Positions 36,695 through 46,268 of a stretch of DNA of 64,000 nt are shown here, piece after piece. Source of the stretch: an uncultured Alistipes sp. (GTDB lineage Bacteria; Bacteroidota; Bacteroidia; Bacteroidales; Rikenellaceae). How positions within the stretch are numbered: position 1 is the first letter of the stretch; every line of letters starts with the position of its first letter. Made by a program: the position numbers and the translations under genes. Location: the NCBI GenBank assembly GCA_947629705.1, contig CANREN010000003.1, positions 62,001 to 126,000 of the forward strand. Reading direction: 5' to 3'. The notes under the pieces are model-generated. The model was given only the letters and a program-made list of their open reading frames with translations, was not told the DNA's origin and made no database searches.

Positions 36695-37493
36695 TATACT
36701 CCAAGATTCTGTCCAATCCGCAAAAGATCGGATTACAATTTGCAAATATCGTATTTTTCATTCGTTTTACAAAAAAATGCGCGTCTCCTCCGGTAAAAAT
36801 TATGCACAAATCGGCGAATTTTTTCCGAAACCGGTTCGCATAGCCCTCGATTTCGAAAGCGACCGATTGCATCACTCCCCGCACGAGGGCCTCCTCGGTC
36901 GTGCCGCCCAGCAGGCAGGCCGCCTCGTCGGCAGCGGAGACCGCAGGCGAACCGGGGCATCCGGACGCTTCGACTGACCCGCGCGCATCGGGCACGGCAA
37001 GCCCTGCTTCCGACGGTTCGCAAAGCGGCAAAGCCGCCGTATGGTCGTGCAGCGCCTGCAACCGCATCCGCAATCCGGGCGAAATGCACCCGCCGCGGAA
37101 TACGCCGTCGGCCGTTACGAGATCGACGGTGAGAGCCGTTCCGGCATCGACGATCAAGACGTTCCGACCCGGGCAGAGCGCCGCCGCCCCGACCGCAGCG
37201 GCCAACCGGTCGAGCCCGAGCGTCTCGGGCGAGCGATAGGCATTGCCGATGGGCACGGGCGTCCGCTGCGTGAACTCCAAACAGACTCCCACCCTTTCGC
37301 GCACCGCTTTCACGAGCTCCGGCACGGCGCCGCGCGTCGAACAAACGATGGACCGTCCGACCGGCCGCCCCGTCAGCAACCGGTCGAGCAAGTCGGCAGT
37401 CAACCGCTCGGTCCGCTCCTCGGCAATGACAGCGCCCCGATCCGAAACGGCGCACTTGACCAACGTATTCCCTATGTCGACAAGCAGATTCAC
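36669..37493 (-). CDS. coaX: Type III pantothenate kinase
   Basis: First step of coenzyme A synthesis, phosphorylating pantothenate. The 274-residue protein of the ASKHA fold begins MNLLVDIGNT (phosphate loop, residues 5-10). It has LGLDRLAAAVGA and IVDAGTALTVD, which are CoaX family motifs. The gene overlaps the mfd stop by 4 bases (ATGA) and overlaps the following barrel gene by 26 bases, so three genes are tightly packed. Confidence 0.93.
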   Translation of the reverse strand: MNLLVDIGNTLVKCAVSDRGAVIAEERTERLTADLLDRLLTGRPVGRSIVCSTRGAVPELVKAVRERVGVCLEFTQRTPVPIGNAYRSPETLGLDRLAAAVGAAALCPGRNVLIVDAGTALTVDLVTADGVFRGGCISPGLRMRLQALHDHTAALPLCEPSEAGLAVPDARGSVEASGCPGSPAVSAADEAACLLGGTTEEALVRGVMQSVAFEIEGYANRFRKKFADLCIIFTGGDAHFFVKRMKNTIFANCNPIFCGLDRILEYNVREKYLG

Positions 37494-40400
37494 AGCTGTC
37501 GCAAAATTTCGCAGGCCTCCTTCACGTTCTTCACATTCCTAACGGTCATGGCCAACCGATTATTGTGCTGCTTCAACACGAAACGATCGGGGTGCTGCGT
37601 TATCCGACGCAGCAATTCCATGAAGGTATCGCTCTTGAAGTAGGGTGAATTGTCCTCGCCGACGAAGTGGACGATCATCAATCCGTTCTTCACCTTCACG
37701 CGCTCCATGCCCAATCGGATGGCCTCCCAGCGCAGCCGGACGACGTTCAAGAGCTCTTTCGCCGCCTCGGGCAGGGGGCCGAACCGGTCGATCAACCGGC
37801 TTTCGAACGCCTGCAAGGCCTCCTCGGTCTGCGTGGAATCGAGTTCGCGGTAGAGTTTCAGCCGCTCGGCCTGCTGGGCGACGTAATCGTCGGGCAGCGA
37901 AGCTTCGACCTCGATATCGATATGGGCGTCGTCGACGTAGGCCTGCTGCGCCACCGCCTGCTGCTCGGCCGGATTCAGTCCGGCGACCTCCAATCCCTCG
38001 GCCCGCAGCTCGGCGATGGCCTCGTTCATGATCTTCTGATAGGTCTCGAAGCCGATATCGGCGATGAATCCGCTCTGCTCGGCGCCCAACAGATTGCCCG
38101 CACCGCGAATGTCCAGATCCTGCATGGCAATGTTGAAGCCGGAGCCCAAATCGGAAAACTCCTCGATGGCCCGCAGCCGCCGCCGCGCATCGGACGACAA
38201 CAGCTCCTCGGGCGGCGTCAGCAGATAGCAATAGGCCTTCCGGTCGGAACGGCCCACCCGTCCGCGCAGCTGGTGCAGGTCGCTCAAACCGAAATTCTGC
38301 GCGTTGTCGATGATGATGGTGTTGGCATTGGGAATGTCGATGCCGTTCTCGACGATCGTCGTCGCTACGAGTACATCGAACTCTCCGTAAATGAAATCCA
38401 TGATGAGTTTTTCGAGCTGTTCGGCCGGCATCTGCCCGTGCCCCACGGCCACGCGGGCCTTCGGGCAGAGGCGTGCGATCATCCCCTGCAGCGTAAGCAG
38501 GTCGTCGACGCGGTTGTGGACGAAATAGACCTGTCCGCCGCGCGCGAGCTCCGTCTCGACGGCATCGCGGACGATCTCCTCCGAAAAGACGTGCGATTCG
38601 GTAACGATGGGCTGCCGGTTGGGCGGCGGCGTCGAGATGACCGACAGATCGCGCGAACCCATCAACGAGAACTGCAGCGTGCGCGGAATCGGGGTCGCCG
38701 TGAGGGTCAGCGTATCGACCGAGACGCTCATCTGCGTCAGCTTTTCCTTGGCGGCGACGCCGAATTTCTGCTCCTCGTCGATGATCAACAGGCCCAAATC
38801 GCGGAAGACGATACGCTTGCCCAATAGCTTGTGGGTGCCGATCAGAATGTCGATCTTGCCGGCCGCCAAGTCCGCCCGTATCTGCGCCGCCTCCTTGGCC
38901 GACTTCGAGCGGTTCAGATACTCGATGCGCACCGGAAAGTCGCGCAGCCGCTCCGTGAACGAACGGTAATGCTGCAAGGCGAGGATCGTCGTAGGCACCA
39001 GCACGGCGACCTGCTTGCCGTCCGTCGCCGCCTTGAAGGCCGCACGGATCGCCACTTCGGTCTTGCCGAAGCCCACGTCGCCGCAAATTAACCGATCCAT
39101 CGGCTGGTCGGACTCCATGTCCTTCTTCACGGCCGCCGAGGCCGCCTGCTGGTCGGGCGTGTCCTCCCACCGGAACGAAGCCTCCAGCTCGTGCTGCAGG
39201 TAGCTGTCGGGCGAAAATGCGAACCCTTTGGAAGCCTTGCGTTTGGCGTAGAGCGCAATCAGTTCGCGCGAAATGTCCTTGACCGCCTTCTTGGTGGCAT
39301 TCTTGAGCTTCTGCCAGGCGCCGCTGCCCAATTTGTAGATTTTCGGAGGCTCCCCCTCGCCCGACTTGTAACGCGAGATGCGGTGCAGCGAATGGACGTT
39401 CACGAACAGGACATCGCCGTCCTTGTAGACTAACTTGATCGCCTCGTGCACCTTGCCGTTTTCGTTGATTTTCACCAATCCGTCGAAACGTCCGACGCCG
39501 TGGTCGATATGCACCACGTAATCGCCGGGGCGCAGCTGGTTCAGTTCGGCGACCGTCATCTGTTCATCGCGCCGGATCTCACCGTTGATGCGGTAACGCT
39601 GGTAACGGTCGAACAACTGGTGATCCGTATAGAGGCAGATTCGGAGGTCGTTGTCGATGAAGCCCTCGTGCAGCGTTATCGAGATGGGACGCACGACTGC
39701 CTGTCCGCGGCCGATCTGGTGGAAGATATTTTCGAGGCGCTCGATCTGCGCCTTATTCTCCGAAAGGATATAGGTTTCGTAGCCGCGCAGCGCATTGCGA
39801 ATCATGTCGTCGGCCAGCAACTCGAAATTCTTGTTAAACGCAGGTTGCGGCGCCGTGGAAAATACGATCGTTTCCGCCGCCGGACGCTCGGGCAGGTTGT
39901 CCCTCAACAGGAACAACCGGCTGTCGGCCAGATCGGCCAACAATTCGTTGCGGCTGGTCAGCAGCGTGTCGGTCGTTTCGGAATGTTCGGGGTCGGCGAG
40001 CGTCTTGCGGCGGATGTCGTTCACCCGCCGCAGCAAATGGTCGGCATCGTAGAACCAGAAAGCGGCCTGCGCACCGATGAATCGGGCCAAGGAGACCTTG
40101 GTCGAATCCCCTGCCCCGCCGTTCAGGTCGGGAATGATCTCCACCCTGCTCAATTTGTCGCTGGAGAGCTGGCTCGATATGTTGAACCGCCGGATGGAAT
40201 CCACCTCGTCGTCGAAGAAGTCCAAGCGATAGGGGTTGCTCTCCGAATAGGAAAACACGTCGACGATACCGCCGCGCACGGAGTACTGCCCGGGCTCGTA
40301 GACGAAGTCGACGCGCGAAAACGACGCCTCGACCAGCAACCGCACCAAATCGTCGATCGCGATCCGCTCGCCGACCCGCACGGAAATCGTGCCCCGCTGC

Positions 40401-40822
40401 ATCGTCTCGGCGTCGGCGACCCGCTCGGCGAGCGCCTCGGGATAGGTGCAGACCACTATATAACCCTCTGTGAAGTGTTTCAGCGCATGCAACGTAGCCG
40501 TGCGCTGCACGACGCCCTGCGTATCTTCCGTCCCATAGGCGACGGAACGCTTGAACGACGAGGGAAAGAAAAAGACCCGCTCCTCTTCCAGCAAATGATA
40601 AAAATCGTTCAACAGATAGGCGGCCGCATCGCGGTCTTCGGCGACGAACACGTGCACCCCGCCGACGCGGGCCGCAGCCGCCGCAGCATAAAACGGCAAA
40701 GCGCCGCCGACCAACTCCTTGAGATGGACGGTGGCGGCTGCATTCCGATATGCACGGCACAACTCCGCCAGTCGTTCCGACTTTTCGGCAAATTGCGCCA
40801 ACCGTTCGCGAGCCGATTTCAT
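37490..40822 (-). CDS. mfd: Transcription-repair coupling factor
   Basis: DNA translocase of 1110 residues that removes RNA polymerase stalled at lesions and recruits UvrA. In order: UvrB-homology region (1-330), RNA-polymerase-interaction domain around 440-500 (NQLRPGDYVVHIDHGVGRF), helicase motor with GDVGFGKTEVAIRAAFKA (Walker A), DEEQKFG (DEAD-type box) and TATPIPRTL, then TRG motif and C-terminal autoinhibitory domain. Length matches the family. It starts 10 bases after rng and is coupled to coaX. Confidence 0.97.
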   Translation of the reverse strand: MKSARERLAQFAEKSERLAELCRAYRNAAATVHLKELVGGALPFYAAAAAARVGGVHVFVAEDRDAAAYLLNDFYHLLEEERVFFFPSSFKRSVAYGTEDTQGVVQRTATLHALKHFTEGYIVVCTYPEALAERVADAETMQRGTISVRVGERIAIDDLVRLLVEASFSRVDFVYEPGQYSVRGGIVDVFSYSESNPYRLDFFDDEVDSIRRFNISSQLSSDKLSRVEIIPDLNGGAGDSTKVSLARFIGAQAAFWFYDADHLLRRVNDIRRKTLADPEHSETTDTLLTSRNELLADLADSRLFLLRDNLPERPAAETIVFSTAPQPAFNKNFELLADDMIRNALRGYETYILSENKAQIERLENIFHQIGRGQAVVRPISITLHEGFIDNDLRICLYTDHQLFDRYQRYRINGEIRRDEQMTVAELNQLRPGDYVVHIDHGVGRFDGLVKINENGKVHEAIKLVYKDGDVLFVNVHSLHRISRYKSGEGEPPKIYKLGSGAWQKLKNATKKAVKDISRELIALYAKRKASKGFAFSPDSYLQHELEASFRWEDTPDQQAASAAVKKDMESDQPMDRLICGDVGFGKTEVAIRAAFKAATDGKQVAVLVPTTILALQHYRSFTERLRDFPVRIEYLNRSKSAKEAAQIRADLAAGKIDILIGTHKLLGKRIVFRDLGLLIIDEEQKFGVAAKEKLTQMSVSVDTLTLTATPIPRTLQFSLMGSRDLSVISTPPPNRQPIVTESHVFSEEIVRDAVETELARGGQVYFVHNRVDDLLTLQGMIARLCPKARVAVGHGQMPAEQLEKLIMDFIYGEFDVLVATTIVENGIDIPNANTIIIDNAQNFGLSDLHQLRGRVGRSDRKAYCYLLTPPEELLSSDARRRLRAIEEFSDLGSGFNIAMQDLDIRGAGNLLGAEQSGFIADIGFETYQKIMNEAIAELRAEGLEVAGLNPAEQQAVAQQAYVDDAHIDIEVEASLPDDYVAQQAERLKLYRELDSTQTEEALQAFESRLIDRFGPLPEAAKELLNVVRLRWEAIRLGMERVKVKNGLMIVHFVGEDNSPYFKSDTFMELLRRITQHPDRFVLKQHNNRLAMTVRNVKNVKEACEILRQL

Positions 40823-40832
40823 TGCTCCCAGT

Positions 40833-42383
40833 CTATTTCGCGATCAGATCGTTATCCTTGCGGTCGTGGTAATGCACGTCGATGATGCCCAAACTCTGAT
40901 CCTCGGCGATATGCAGACGCACCTTGTATTTCCACTCCCAGCGCAACCGCAGCGGCCAAATTCCCTTCTTCAGATAGGCTGCCACATAGGGGCTCACGAC
41001 CAACTTGATATATCTGCAGCCGCGATCCTGCGTGAGGAACGAAATCTGGTTCTCGATCTTCTTGTCCAACGACACCGTGGGCTCGATCTTGCCCGAACCG
41101 CCGCACGTCGGGCAGACGTCCGAGACGTTCTCGATGGCCACGGGCCGCACGCGCTGGCGGGTGATCTGCATCAATCCGAACTTCGTGAGGGGCAGCACAG
41201 TGTGTTTCGCCTTGTCGGCGGCCATCAGCTTCACCATCTCGTCGAACAGCGCCTGTTTGTTCTGCGTCTTGTGCAGGTCGATGAAGTCGATGATGACGAT
41301 GCCGCCCAAATCGCGCAGCCGCAGCTGGCGGGCGATCTCCTTGGCCGCCGCCAAATTCACATCCATGGCGGTCTGCTCCTGGTCGTCTTCGGCTTTCGTC
41401 CGGTTGCCGGAGTTGACGTCGATGACGTTCATCGCCTCGGTTCGCTCGATAATCAAGTAGGCGCCCCGACGCAACGACACGTACCGGGCGAACAACGACT
41501 TGATCTGTTTCGAAATGTCGAAATTATCGAAAATGGGCACCGTGCCGCGATACATTTTGACGATCTTCTCTTTCGCCGGATCGATGACGTGGATGTAGTT
41601 GCGGATTTCGTTGTACATCGCCTCGTCGTTGACGACGATCTGCGAAAAATCGCCGTTCAACGAGTCGCGGATGATGGTATTCGCCCGATTCATCTCGCTC
41701 ATCAACAGCGCGGGCGCCGGATTCTTGCGGATGGACTGCACGGTCTTGCGCCACCGGTCGAGCTGCGTGCGCAAATCGTGTTCGACCTCCTGATCGGTCG
41801 CCTCGACGGCGGCCGTCCGGATGATGACGCCGAAATTCTTGGGCAGGATGGAGGCAGCGATCCGCTTCAAGCGCCTTTTCTCCTCCGACGAACGGATTTT
41901 CTGCGACAGAAAGACCTTCGACGAGAAAGGCACCAGCACCACATTGCGACCGGCCAGCGAAATGTCGGCGGTCAGGCGCGGCCCCTTGGTCGAGATGGCC
42001 TCCTTGGCGATCTGCACCATGACGGTCTGCCCCACCTGAAGATGCTCGCCCAGCTTTCCGTTCTTGTCGATGGCCGGTTCCATCTTCATGGTCTCGACGC
42101 GCAGGCCCCGCTTGCCGGGCTGCTGCGAATCGACCAATTTCTGCAGGGAGGGGAATTGCGTGCCCAAATCGAGATAATGGATGAAAGCATCCTTCTCATG
42201 TCCTATGTTGACGAACGCCGCATTCAGTCCCGGCATGATCTTGCGCACCTTTCCGAGATAGATGTCCCCAACGGCGAATCCCGTTTGACATTGTTCCTTC
42301 GAAAATTCGGCCAGCACCTTGTCTTCACACAAGGCGATGGCGATTTCAGTCGGGTTGACGTTTATGATTAACTCCTTATTCAT
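40833..42383 (-). CDS. rng: Ribonuclease E/G
   Basis: Endoribonuclease of 516 residues for rRNA and mRNA processing. An S1 domain is inserted near the N-terminus (FAVGDIYLGKVRKIMPGLNAAFVNIG). The catalytic core has NVIDVNSG and GGIVIIDFIDL with the two metal-binding Asp. The zinc-link motif CPTCGGSG has two Cys for tetramer formation. There is no long RNase E scaffold tail, so it is of the RNase G type. It heads the rng-mfd-coaX run. Confidence 0.94.
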   Translation of the reverse strand: MNKELIINVNPTEIAIALCEDKVLAEFSKEQCQTGFAVGDIYLGKVRKIMPGLNAAFVNIGHEKDAFIHYLDLGTQFPSLQKLVDSQQPGKRGLRVETMKMEPAIDKNGKLGEHLQVGQTVMVQIAKEAISTKGPRLTADISLAGRNVVLVPFSSKVFLSQKIRSSEEKRRLKRIAASILPKNFGVIIRTAAVEATDQEVEHDLRTQLDRWRKTVQSIRKNPAPALLMSEMNRANTIIRDSLNGDFSQIVVNDEAMYNEIRNYIHVIDPAKEKIVKMYRGTVPIFDNFDISKQIKSLFARYVSLRRGAYLIIERTEAMNVIDVNSGNRTKAEDDQEQTAMDVNLAAAKEIARQLRLRDLGGIVIIDFIDLHKTQNKQALFDEMVKLMAADKAKHTVLPLTKFGLMQITRQRVRPVAIENVSDVCPTCGGSGKIEPTVSLDKKIENQISFLTQDRGCRYIKLVVSPYVAAYLKKGIWPLRLRWEWKYKVRLHIAEDQSLGIIDVHYHDRKDNDLIAK

Positions 42384-42743
42384 TCTATTCTTTTATCGCA
42401 ATCATATACTTGCATGCACCAACGATGTTCACCCTCCTCTCGAATCCGCCTCCCGATGCTCGCGGAGAGCAGCTGCGTATCCGATTTCGGCTCCCGCTTC
42501 GGCAAGGGCCTCGATCGGGCTCCGCAAAGCGATGCGTTTTTGGATTCCCGTCGATGCAAATCCGTATATGATTTCTTTTCATCGGCAGCGCCGAATGCCC
42601 CTCTCTCGGGTTCAGGGCAGGAGGCGCAAATACGCCGTCCGTTCCGCCGCTCCATCGGCGCCGAGGCTTCATCCGGTTGCAGCGATCGTGCGGGCCAGCC
42701 GCCGGAAATGCGGAACGGCCCGATCGCATTAATAAAACAGGTA
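42384..42743. other. Intergenic stretch upstream of rng, nothing identified
   Basis: About 360 bp between the rng start and the terminator of the COX24-like gene. Open frames here are compositional shadows; one begins inside the terminator hairpin. No clear TAnnTTTG box, tRNA or long hairpin was found. It should contain the rng promoter on the minus strand. Confidence 0.5.
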
Positions 42744-42774
42744 AAGCTAAAAGAGCCCGCAGCTCCTTTAGCTT
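42744..42774 (-). terminator. Terminator after the COX24-like gene
   Basis: AAGCTAAAAGAGC and GCTCCTTTAGCTT form a 12-bp stem with one mismatch and a 5-base loop. On the minus strand it is followed by a T-rich run, so it ends the HU/COX24-like transcript. Confidence 0.75.
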
Positions 42775-42807
42775 CACCGCATCGTTAGCACGAAGATGCG
42801 CTACCTT

Positions 42808-42897
42808 TTATTTTTTCTTGTGGCGATTCTTACGCAGACGTTTTTTCCGTTTGTGGGTAGCCATCTTGTGTCGCTTATGTTTCTTTCCGTTTGGCAT
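42808..42897 (-). CDS. COX24/AURKAIP1-domain small basic protein
   Basis: A 29-residue protein that starts MPNGKKHKRHKMATHKRKKR and ends in RKNRHKKK, so it is almost wholly Lys, Arg and His. Such tiny proteins are conserved in Bacteroidota and carry the C-terminal motif of mitochondrial AURKAIP1/COX24 (mS38), so it is likely a small-subunit ribosomal protein; that role is inferred from the family. It lies 75 bases after the HU gene and is followed by a terminator. No -7 box was seen in the gap, so it may share the HU promoter. Confidence 0.88.
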   Translation of the reverse strand: MPNGKKHKRHKMATHKRKKRLRKNRHKKK

Positions 42898-42972
42898 AGC
42901 ATTGATGAATTTGATTAATTGGATTCGATAAAATCAACGATTTTCTATCCGACAGAACCTCTCGGCACCGAC

Positions 42973-43245
42973 TTATTTCACCTTCTCCGCGAAGCTCTTC
43001 GCAGGTTTGAACGCCGGAATGTCGTGCTCCGGAATCGTGATCGTCGTGTTCTTCGAGATATTGCGGGCCACCTTCTTGGCACGCTTCTTCACGATGAAAC
43101 TGCCGAATCCGCGCAGATATACATTGTTTTTCTTGGTCATCGACGTTTTGATGCTCTCCATGAAAGCCTCGACGACTGCCTGTACCTGTACCTTCTCGAT
43201 ACCGGTGCTCTTGGCGATTTCGCTCACGATATCAGCCTTTGTCAT
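42973..43245 (-). CDS. HU-family DNA-binding protein
   Basis: A 90-residue nucleoid protein. The helical N-terminus MTKADIVSEIAKSTGIEKVQ is followed by the dimer beta-saddle and the arm GFGSFIVKKRAKKVARNISKNTTITIPEH, ending PAFKPAKSFAEKVK. This is the HU/IHF fold that bends DNA. The Bacteroidota arm has I/K in place of the usual R-Pro tip wording but the pattern is clear. The start at 43245 was chosen over 43290 by homology. It is preceded by a strong promoter with a leader of about 109 bases. Confidence 0.94.
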   Translation of the reverse strand: MTKADIVSEIAKSTGIEKVQVQAVVEAFMESIKTSMTKKNNVYLRGFGSFIVKKRAKKVARNISKNTTITIPEHDIPAFKPAKSFAEKVK

Positions 43246-43360
43246 ACTCCGTAATTTTTTATTAATTTGGTTTATTGGTTTATAAATCAAGTATTTATAT
43301 CGTCGGATGAATGGTTGCGCAATCGAATCCGATGCCGTTCATTCATCACGCTTCGATTTG

Positions 43361-43391
43361 CAAATATACGCTTTATTTATATTTCCGCCAA
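43361..43391 (-). promoter_or_regulatory. HU gene promoter, full -33/-7 match
   Basis: On the reverse strand TTG (43389-43391), a 20-bp spacer, and TATATTTG (43361-43368) match the Bacteroidota consensus. Confidence 0.72.
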
Positions 43392-43522
43392 CAAACCGCC
43401 GATTTTTTTCGCGTTTTTCTCCCGACGGCTACCGTCCACGCTGACAAAGGGATAGCAAATATCGGACAAAACCGTCGATTCTCACCGAAAAATCGCCCGC
43501 CCCGCTCAATAAAACAGCGTTT

Positions 43523-43553
43523 TTTGCGTTTGACCGGAAAAAGCGTAACTTTG
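43523..43553 (+). promoter_or_regulatory. porX promoter, full -33/-7 match
   Basis: TTTG at 43523-43526, a 19-bp spacer, and TAACTTTG at 43546-43553 match the Bacteroidota consensus; the porX ATG follows 19 bases later. Confidence 0.75.
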
Positions 43554-43572
43554 TAAAGGAAAAATCAACGCC

Positions 43573-45123
43573 ATGGTCAAAATTCTCTGGGTCGACGACG
43601 AAGTCGAACTGCTCAAACCCCACGTGCTGTTCCTTCAGCAGAAGGGTTACGAGGTGGATACGTGCAACAACGGATACGACGCCATCGACATGGCTTCGGA
43701 GGGCTCCTACGACCTCATCATCCTCGACGAAATGATGCCCGGCATGACCGGCCTCGAAACCCTGCCGAAAATCAAGGAGGCCCGTCCGACGACACCGGTC
43801 ATCATGGTTACCAAGAGCGAGGAGGAGAATATTATGGACAAGGCCGTCGGCTCGAAAATCGCCGACTACCTCATCAAGCCCGTCAATCCCAACCAGGTGC
43901 TCCTCTCCATCAAAAAAAACGTCCACTCGCAGCAGTTGGTTACCGAACAGACCACGGCCGACTACCGTTCGGAGTTCGGACGCATCGCTGCGTCGCTGCA
44001 GATGGCCGAGACGTTCCAGGACTGGTGCTCGCTCTACCGCAGGATCACCTCGTGGGAGATCGAGCTCGAATCCTCGACCGACCGGAGCATCAAGGAAATT
44101 CTGCTTTACCAGAAGACCGAAGCCAACCAGGCGTTCTGCAAATTCGTGCGCCAGAACTACTACGACTGGATCAACCGCCGGTCGGACGACACGCCCGTGA
44201 TGTCGCACACGCTGATGCGCTCGAGAATCTTCCCCGTGGCCGACAATCACGAAAAGACGACGCTGCTGCTCATCGACAACTTCCGTTACGACCAATGGCG
44301 CTCGATTTCGTCGCTGCTGCGCGGCTACTACGACGTGGCGGTCGACGACTTCTACTGCGCCATCCTCCCGACGGCAACCCAATACGCCCGCAATGCCCTG
44401 TTCGCCGGACTGATGCCGCTCTCCATCGACCGGCTGATGCCCAACAAGTGGCTCAACGACAACGAAGAGGGCGGGAAAAACAAGTACGAGGAGGAATTCC
44501 TGAAACGGCTGATGGCCCAAAACGGCAAATCGTGGCGGTTCTCGTTCGACAAATTGGTGCGCCCCGAACAGGGCCGCCGGTTGGTGGACAATATACAAAA
44601 GGTCTACGATGCCGATTTCTCGGTCATCATCTACAACTTCCTTGACATTCTGTCCCATGCGCGCACCGAGACCGATATCATCCGTGAGCTCACCGAAGAC
44701 GAAGCGGCGTTCCGTTCGCTGACCCGTTCGTGGTTCGAGCACTCCGACCTCTATACGATTCTGAAGCTCCTCGCCGAACGGGGGCACACGGTGGTCATCA
44801 CATCGGATCACGGCACCATCCGCGTAGACAATCCGGTGAAGGTAACGGGCGACCGCGAAACCTCGGCCAACCTGCGCTACAAGACGGGCCGCAACCTCGC
44901 CTACAATTCGCGCGAAGTCTACGAGGTAACGCGGCCGGAGGACATCCAGCTGCCGTCGAGCAACCTCTCGTCGAGCTATATCTTCGCCTACGACACCGAC
45001 TTTTTAGTCTATAACAACGACGCGAACCGCCACATCCGCTACTACCGCAACACGTTCCAGCACGGCGGCATTTCGATGGAGGAGATGCTCGTGCCGTTCC
45101 TTGTTTTGAAACCGAAACGATAA
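43573..45123 (+). CDS. porX: PorX-type response regulator with PglZ domain
   Basis: Two-domain regulator of 516 residues. The N-terminal receiver (1-120) has acidic Asp8/Asp9, the phospho-acceptor Asp52 in LIILDEMMPG, and the YLIKP lysine. A linker leads to a PglZ/alkaline-phosphatase-like domain (about 200-516) with metal-site patterns LIDNFRYDQW and ITSDHGTI. In Porphyromonas and Flavobacterium PorX works with the kinase PorY to switch on type IX secretion genes and degrades cyclic oligonucleotides. Here no porY or sigP is in the window. tsaE follows after 9 bases. Confidence 0.93.
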   Translation: MVKILWVDDEVELLKPHVLFLQQKGYEVDTCNNGYDAIDMASEGSYDLIILDEMMPGMTGLETLPKIKEARPTTPVIMVTKSEEENIMDKAVGSKIADYLIKPVNPNQVLLSIKKNVHSQQLVTEQTTADYRSEFGRIAASLQMAETFQDWCSLYRRITSWEIELESSTDRSIKEILLYQKTEANQAFCKFVRQNYYDWINRRSDDTPVMSHTLMRSRIFPVADNHEKTTLLLIDNFRYDQWRSISSLLRGYYDVAVDDFYCAILPTATQYARNALFAGLMPLSIDRLMPNKWLNDNEEGGKNKYEEEFLKRLMAQNGKSWRFSFDKLVRPEQGRRLVDNIQKVYDADFSVIIYNFLDILSHARTETDIIRELTEDEAAFRSLTRSWFEHSDLYTILKLLAERGHTVVITSDHGTIRVDNPVKVTGDRETSANLRYKTGRNLAYNSREVYEVTRPEDIQLPSSNLSSSYIFAYDTDFLVYNNDANRHIRYYRNTFQHGGISMEEMLVPFLVLKPKR

Positions 45124-45132
45124 ATCCGCACA

Positions 45133-45552
45133 ATGACCGAAACCATCCATATCACCTCCGAGGAGGAGCTGCCGCGAGTCGCCGCGGCGATCCTGAAAGC
45201 TGCCGAAGGCCGCACGGTGGTCGTATTCCGCGGCGGAATGGGAGCCGGCAAGACGACCCTCATCCGCGCAATCGCGGCCGCCTTGGGCTCCTCCGACACG
45301 GTAACCAGTCCGACGTTCGCCCTCGTCAACCCATACAAGGGCGCGGACGGCCGCAGCATCTATCATTTCGACTTCTACCGCATCGACGACGTGCGGGAGG
45401 CCTACGACCTGGGCTACGAAGAGTACTTCTATTCGGGCGACCTCTGCCTGGTGGAGTGGCCCGAGAAGATCGAAGCGCTGCTGCCGGACAATGTCGTTAC
45501 GGTGCGCATCGCCGTCGACAGCGAGACGGCCCGGACGTTCGAAATCGACTGA
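45133..45552 (+). CDS. tsaE: tRNA threonylcarbamoyladenosine synthesis ATPase TsaE
   Basis: A 139-residue P-loop protein that partners TsaB and TsaD in making t6A37 on ANN-decoding tRNAs. Walker A GGMGAGKTT is at residues 34-42. The switch-like TSPTFALVN and the HFDFYRIDD Walker B region follow, then LVEWPEKI. Length is typical. It is co-oriented with porX, a link also seen in other Bacteroidota as I recall. Confidence 0.95.
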   Translation: MTETIHITSEEELPRVAAAILKAAEGRTVVVFRGGMGAGKTTLIRAIAAALGSSDTVTSPTFALVNPYKGADGRSIYHFDFYRIDDVREAYDLGYEEYFYSGDLCLVEWPEKIEALLPDNVVTVRIAVDSETARTFEID

Positions 45553-45699
45553 CCGGCGAAACATGCAGGCGCGCAACGAACGAATTGCCTTGTTGCGGGA
45601 CGCCTCACCCTATGCGGCCGGCCCCGAAGACAACGATTGCCACGTGGCGAACCACGTCCGGCTGCCCGAAAAAGAACCGTACAGATAAACCCAAAAACC

Positions 45700-46101
45700 A
45701 TGCAGGAATACATCTCCAAACAACAACGGATTTTCCGCCCTGCGGAACAGATTTATACCGTCATCAGCCGCTTCGACAACCTGACGCCGGCGCTGTCCGA
45801 CAAAGTCGAAGCGTGGCAGGCCACCGAAGAGCGCTGCTCGTTCAAAGCGAAAGGATTCACCGTAAAGCTCCGCATGGAGGAGCGCATCGCCCCGAAACGG
45901 ATCAAGATCGTCGGCGACGAGGGAGGCGTTCCCGTCGACTTCGTATGCTGGATTCAGCTGCAGCAGGTTGCGGAAAACGACACGCGCATGCGGTTGGTGC
46001 TTCATGTCGAACTGAACCTGATGATGAAGATGATGATCGGCGGCAAACTCCAAGATGCCCTCGATCAAATCGCCGCAGGAATCGCCCGCGCTTTCTATTA
46101 G
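45700..46101 (+). CDS. SRPBCC (START-like) family protein
   Basis: A 133-residue protein that begins MQEYISKQQRIFRPAEQIYTVISRF. This pattern, with a mixed fold and a long amphipathic C-terminal helix (LQDALDQIAAGIARAF), resembles the polyketide cyclase/START-like superfamily that binds small hydrophobic ligands. No ligand can be named. The start at 45700 is preferred over 45637 because homologues begin near it. Between tsaE and this gene a 41-residue frame (45563-45688) is open but was not accepted as a gene. The 167-bp gap that follows (46102-46268) is low-complexity. Confidence 0.75.
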   Translation: MQEYISKQQRIFRPAEQIYTVISRFDNLTPALSDKVEAWQATEERCSFKAKGFTVKLRMEERIAPKRIKIVGDEGGVPVDFVCWIQLQQVAENDTRMRLVLHVELNLMMKMMIGGKLQDALDQIAAGIARAFY

Positions 46102-46268
46102 TGCCCCTTAAAAAGGGAATGATCGGCGCGGCAGACCGTCATCGCGCCGGGCAGGGGCATCGGCAGGGGCATCGGCGCTTCCGTCGTTCTTTCGGCGGCC
46201 CGGGGCCGCGGAGGCCCGCCGCCGAAGAGAGCGTGCCCCGCAGGCGTCGCCCCCGCAAAGCGGCCGAA

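Noticed and set aside
42385..42777. 130-codon minus-strand frame upstream of rng
   Set aside because: It begins inside a terminator hairpin and is rich in Arg, Pro and Ser as expected of shadow frames.
45563..45688. 41-residue frame between tsaE and the SRPBCC gene
   Set aside because: Open and suitably placed, but no ribosome site, no recognisable fold, and a His/Arg/Pro composition like chance reading of GC-rich DNA.
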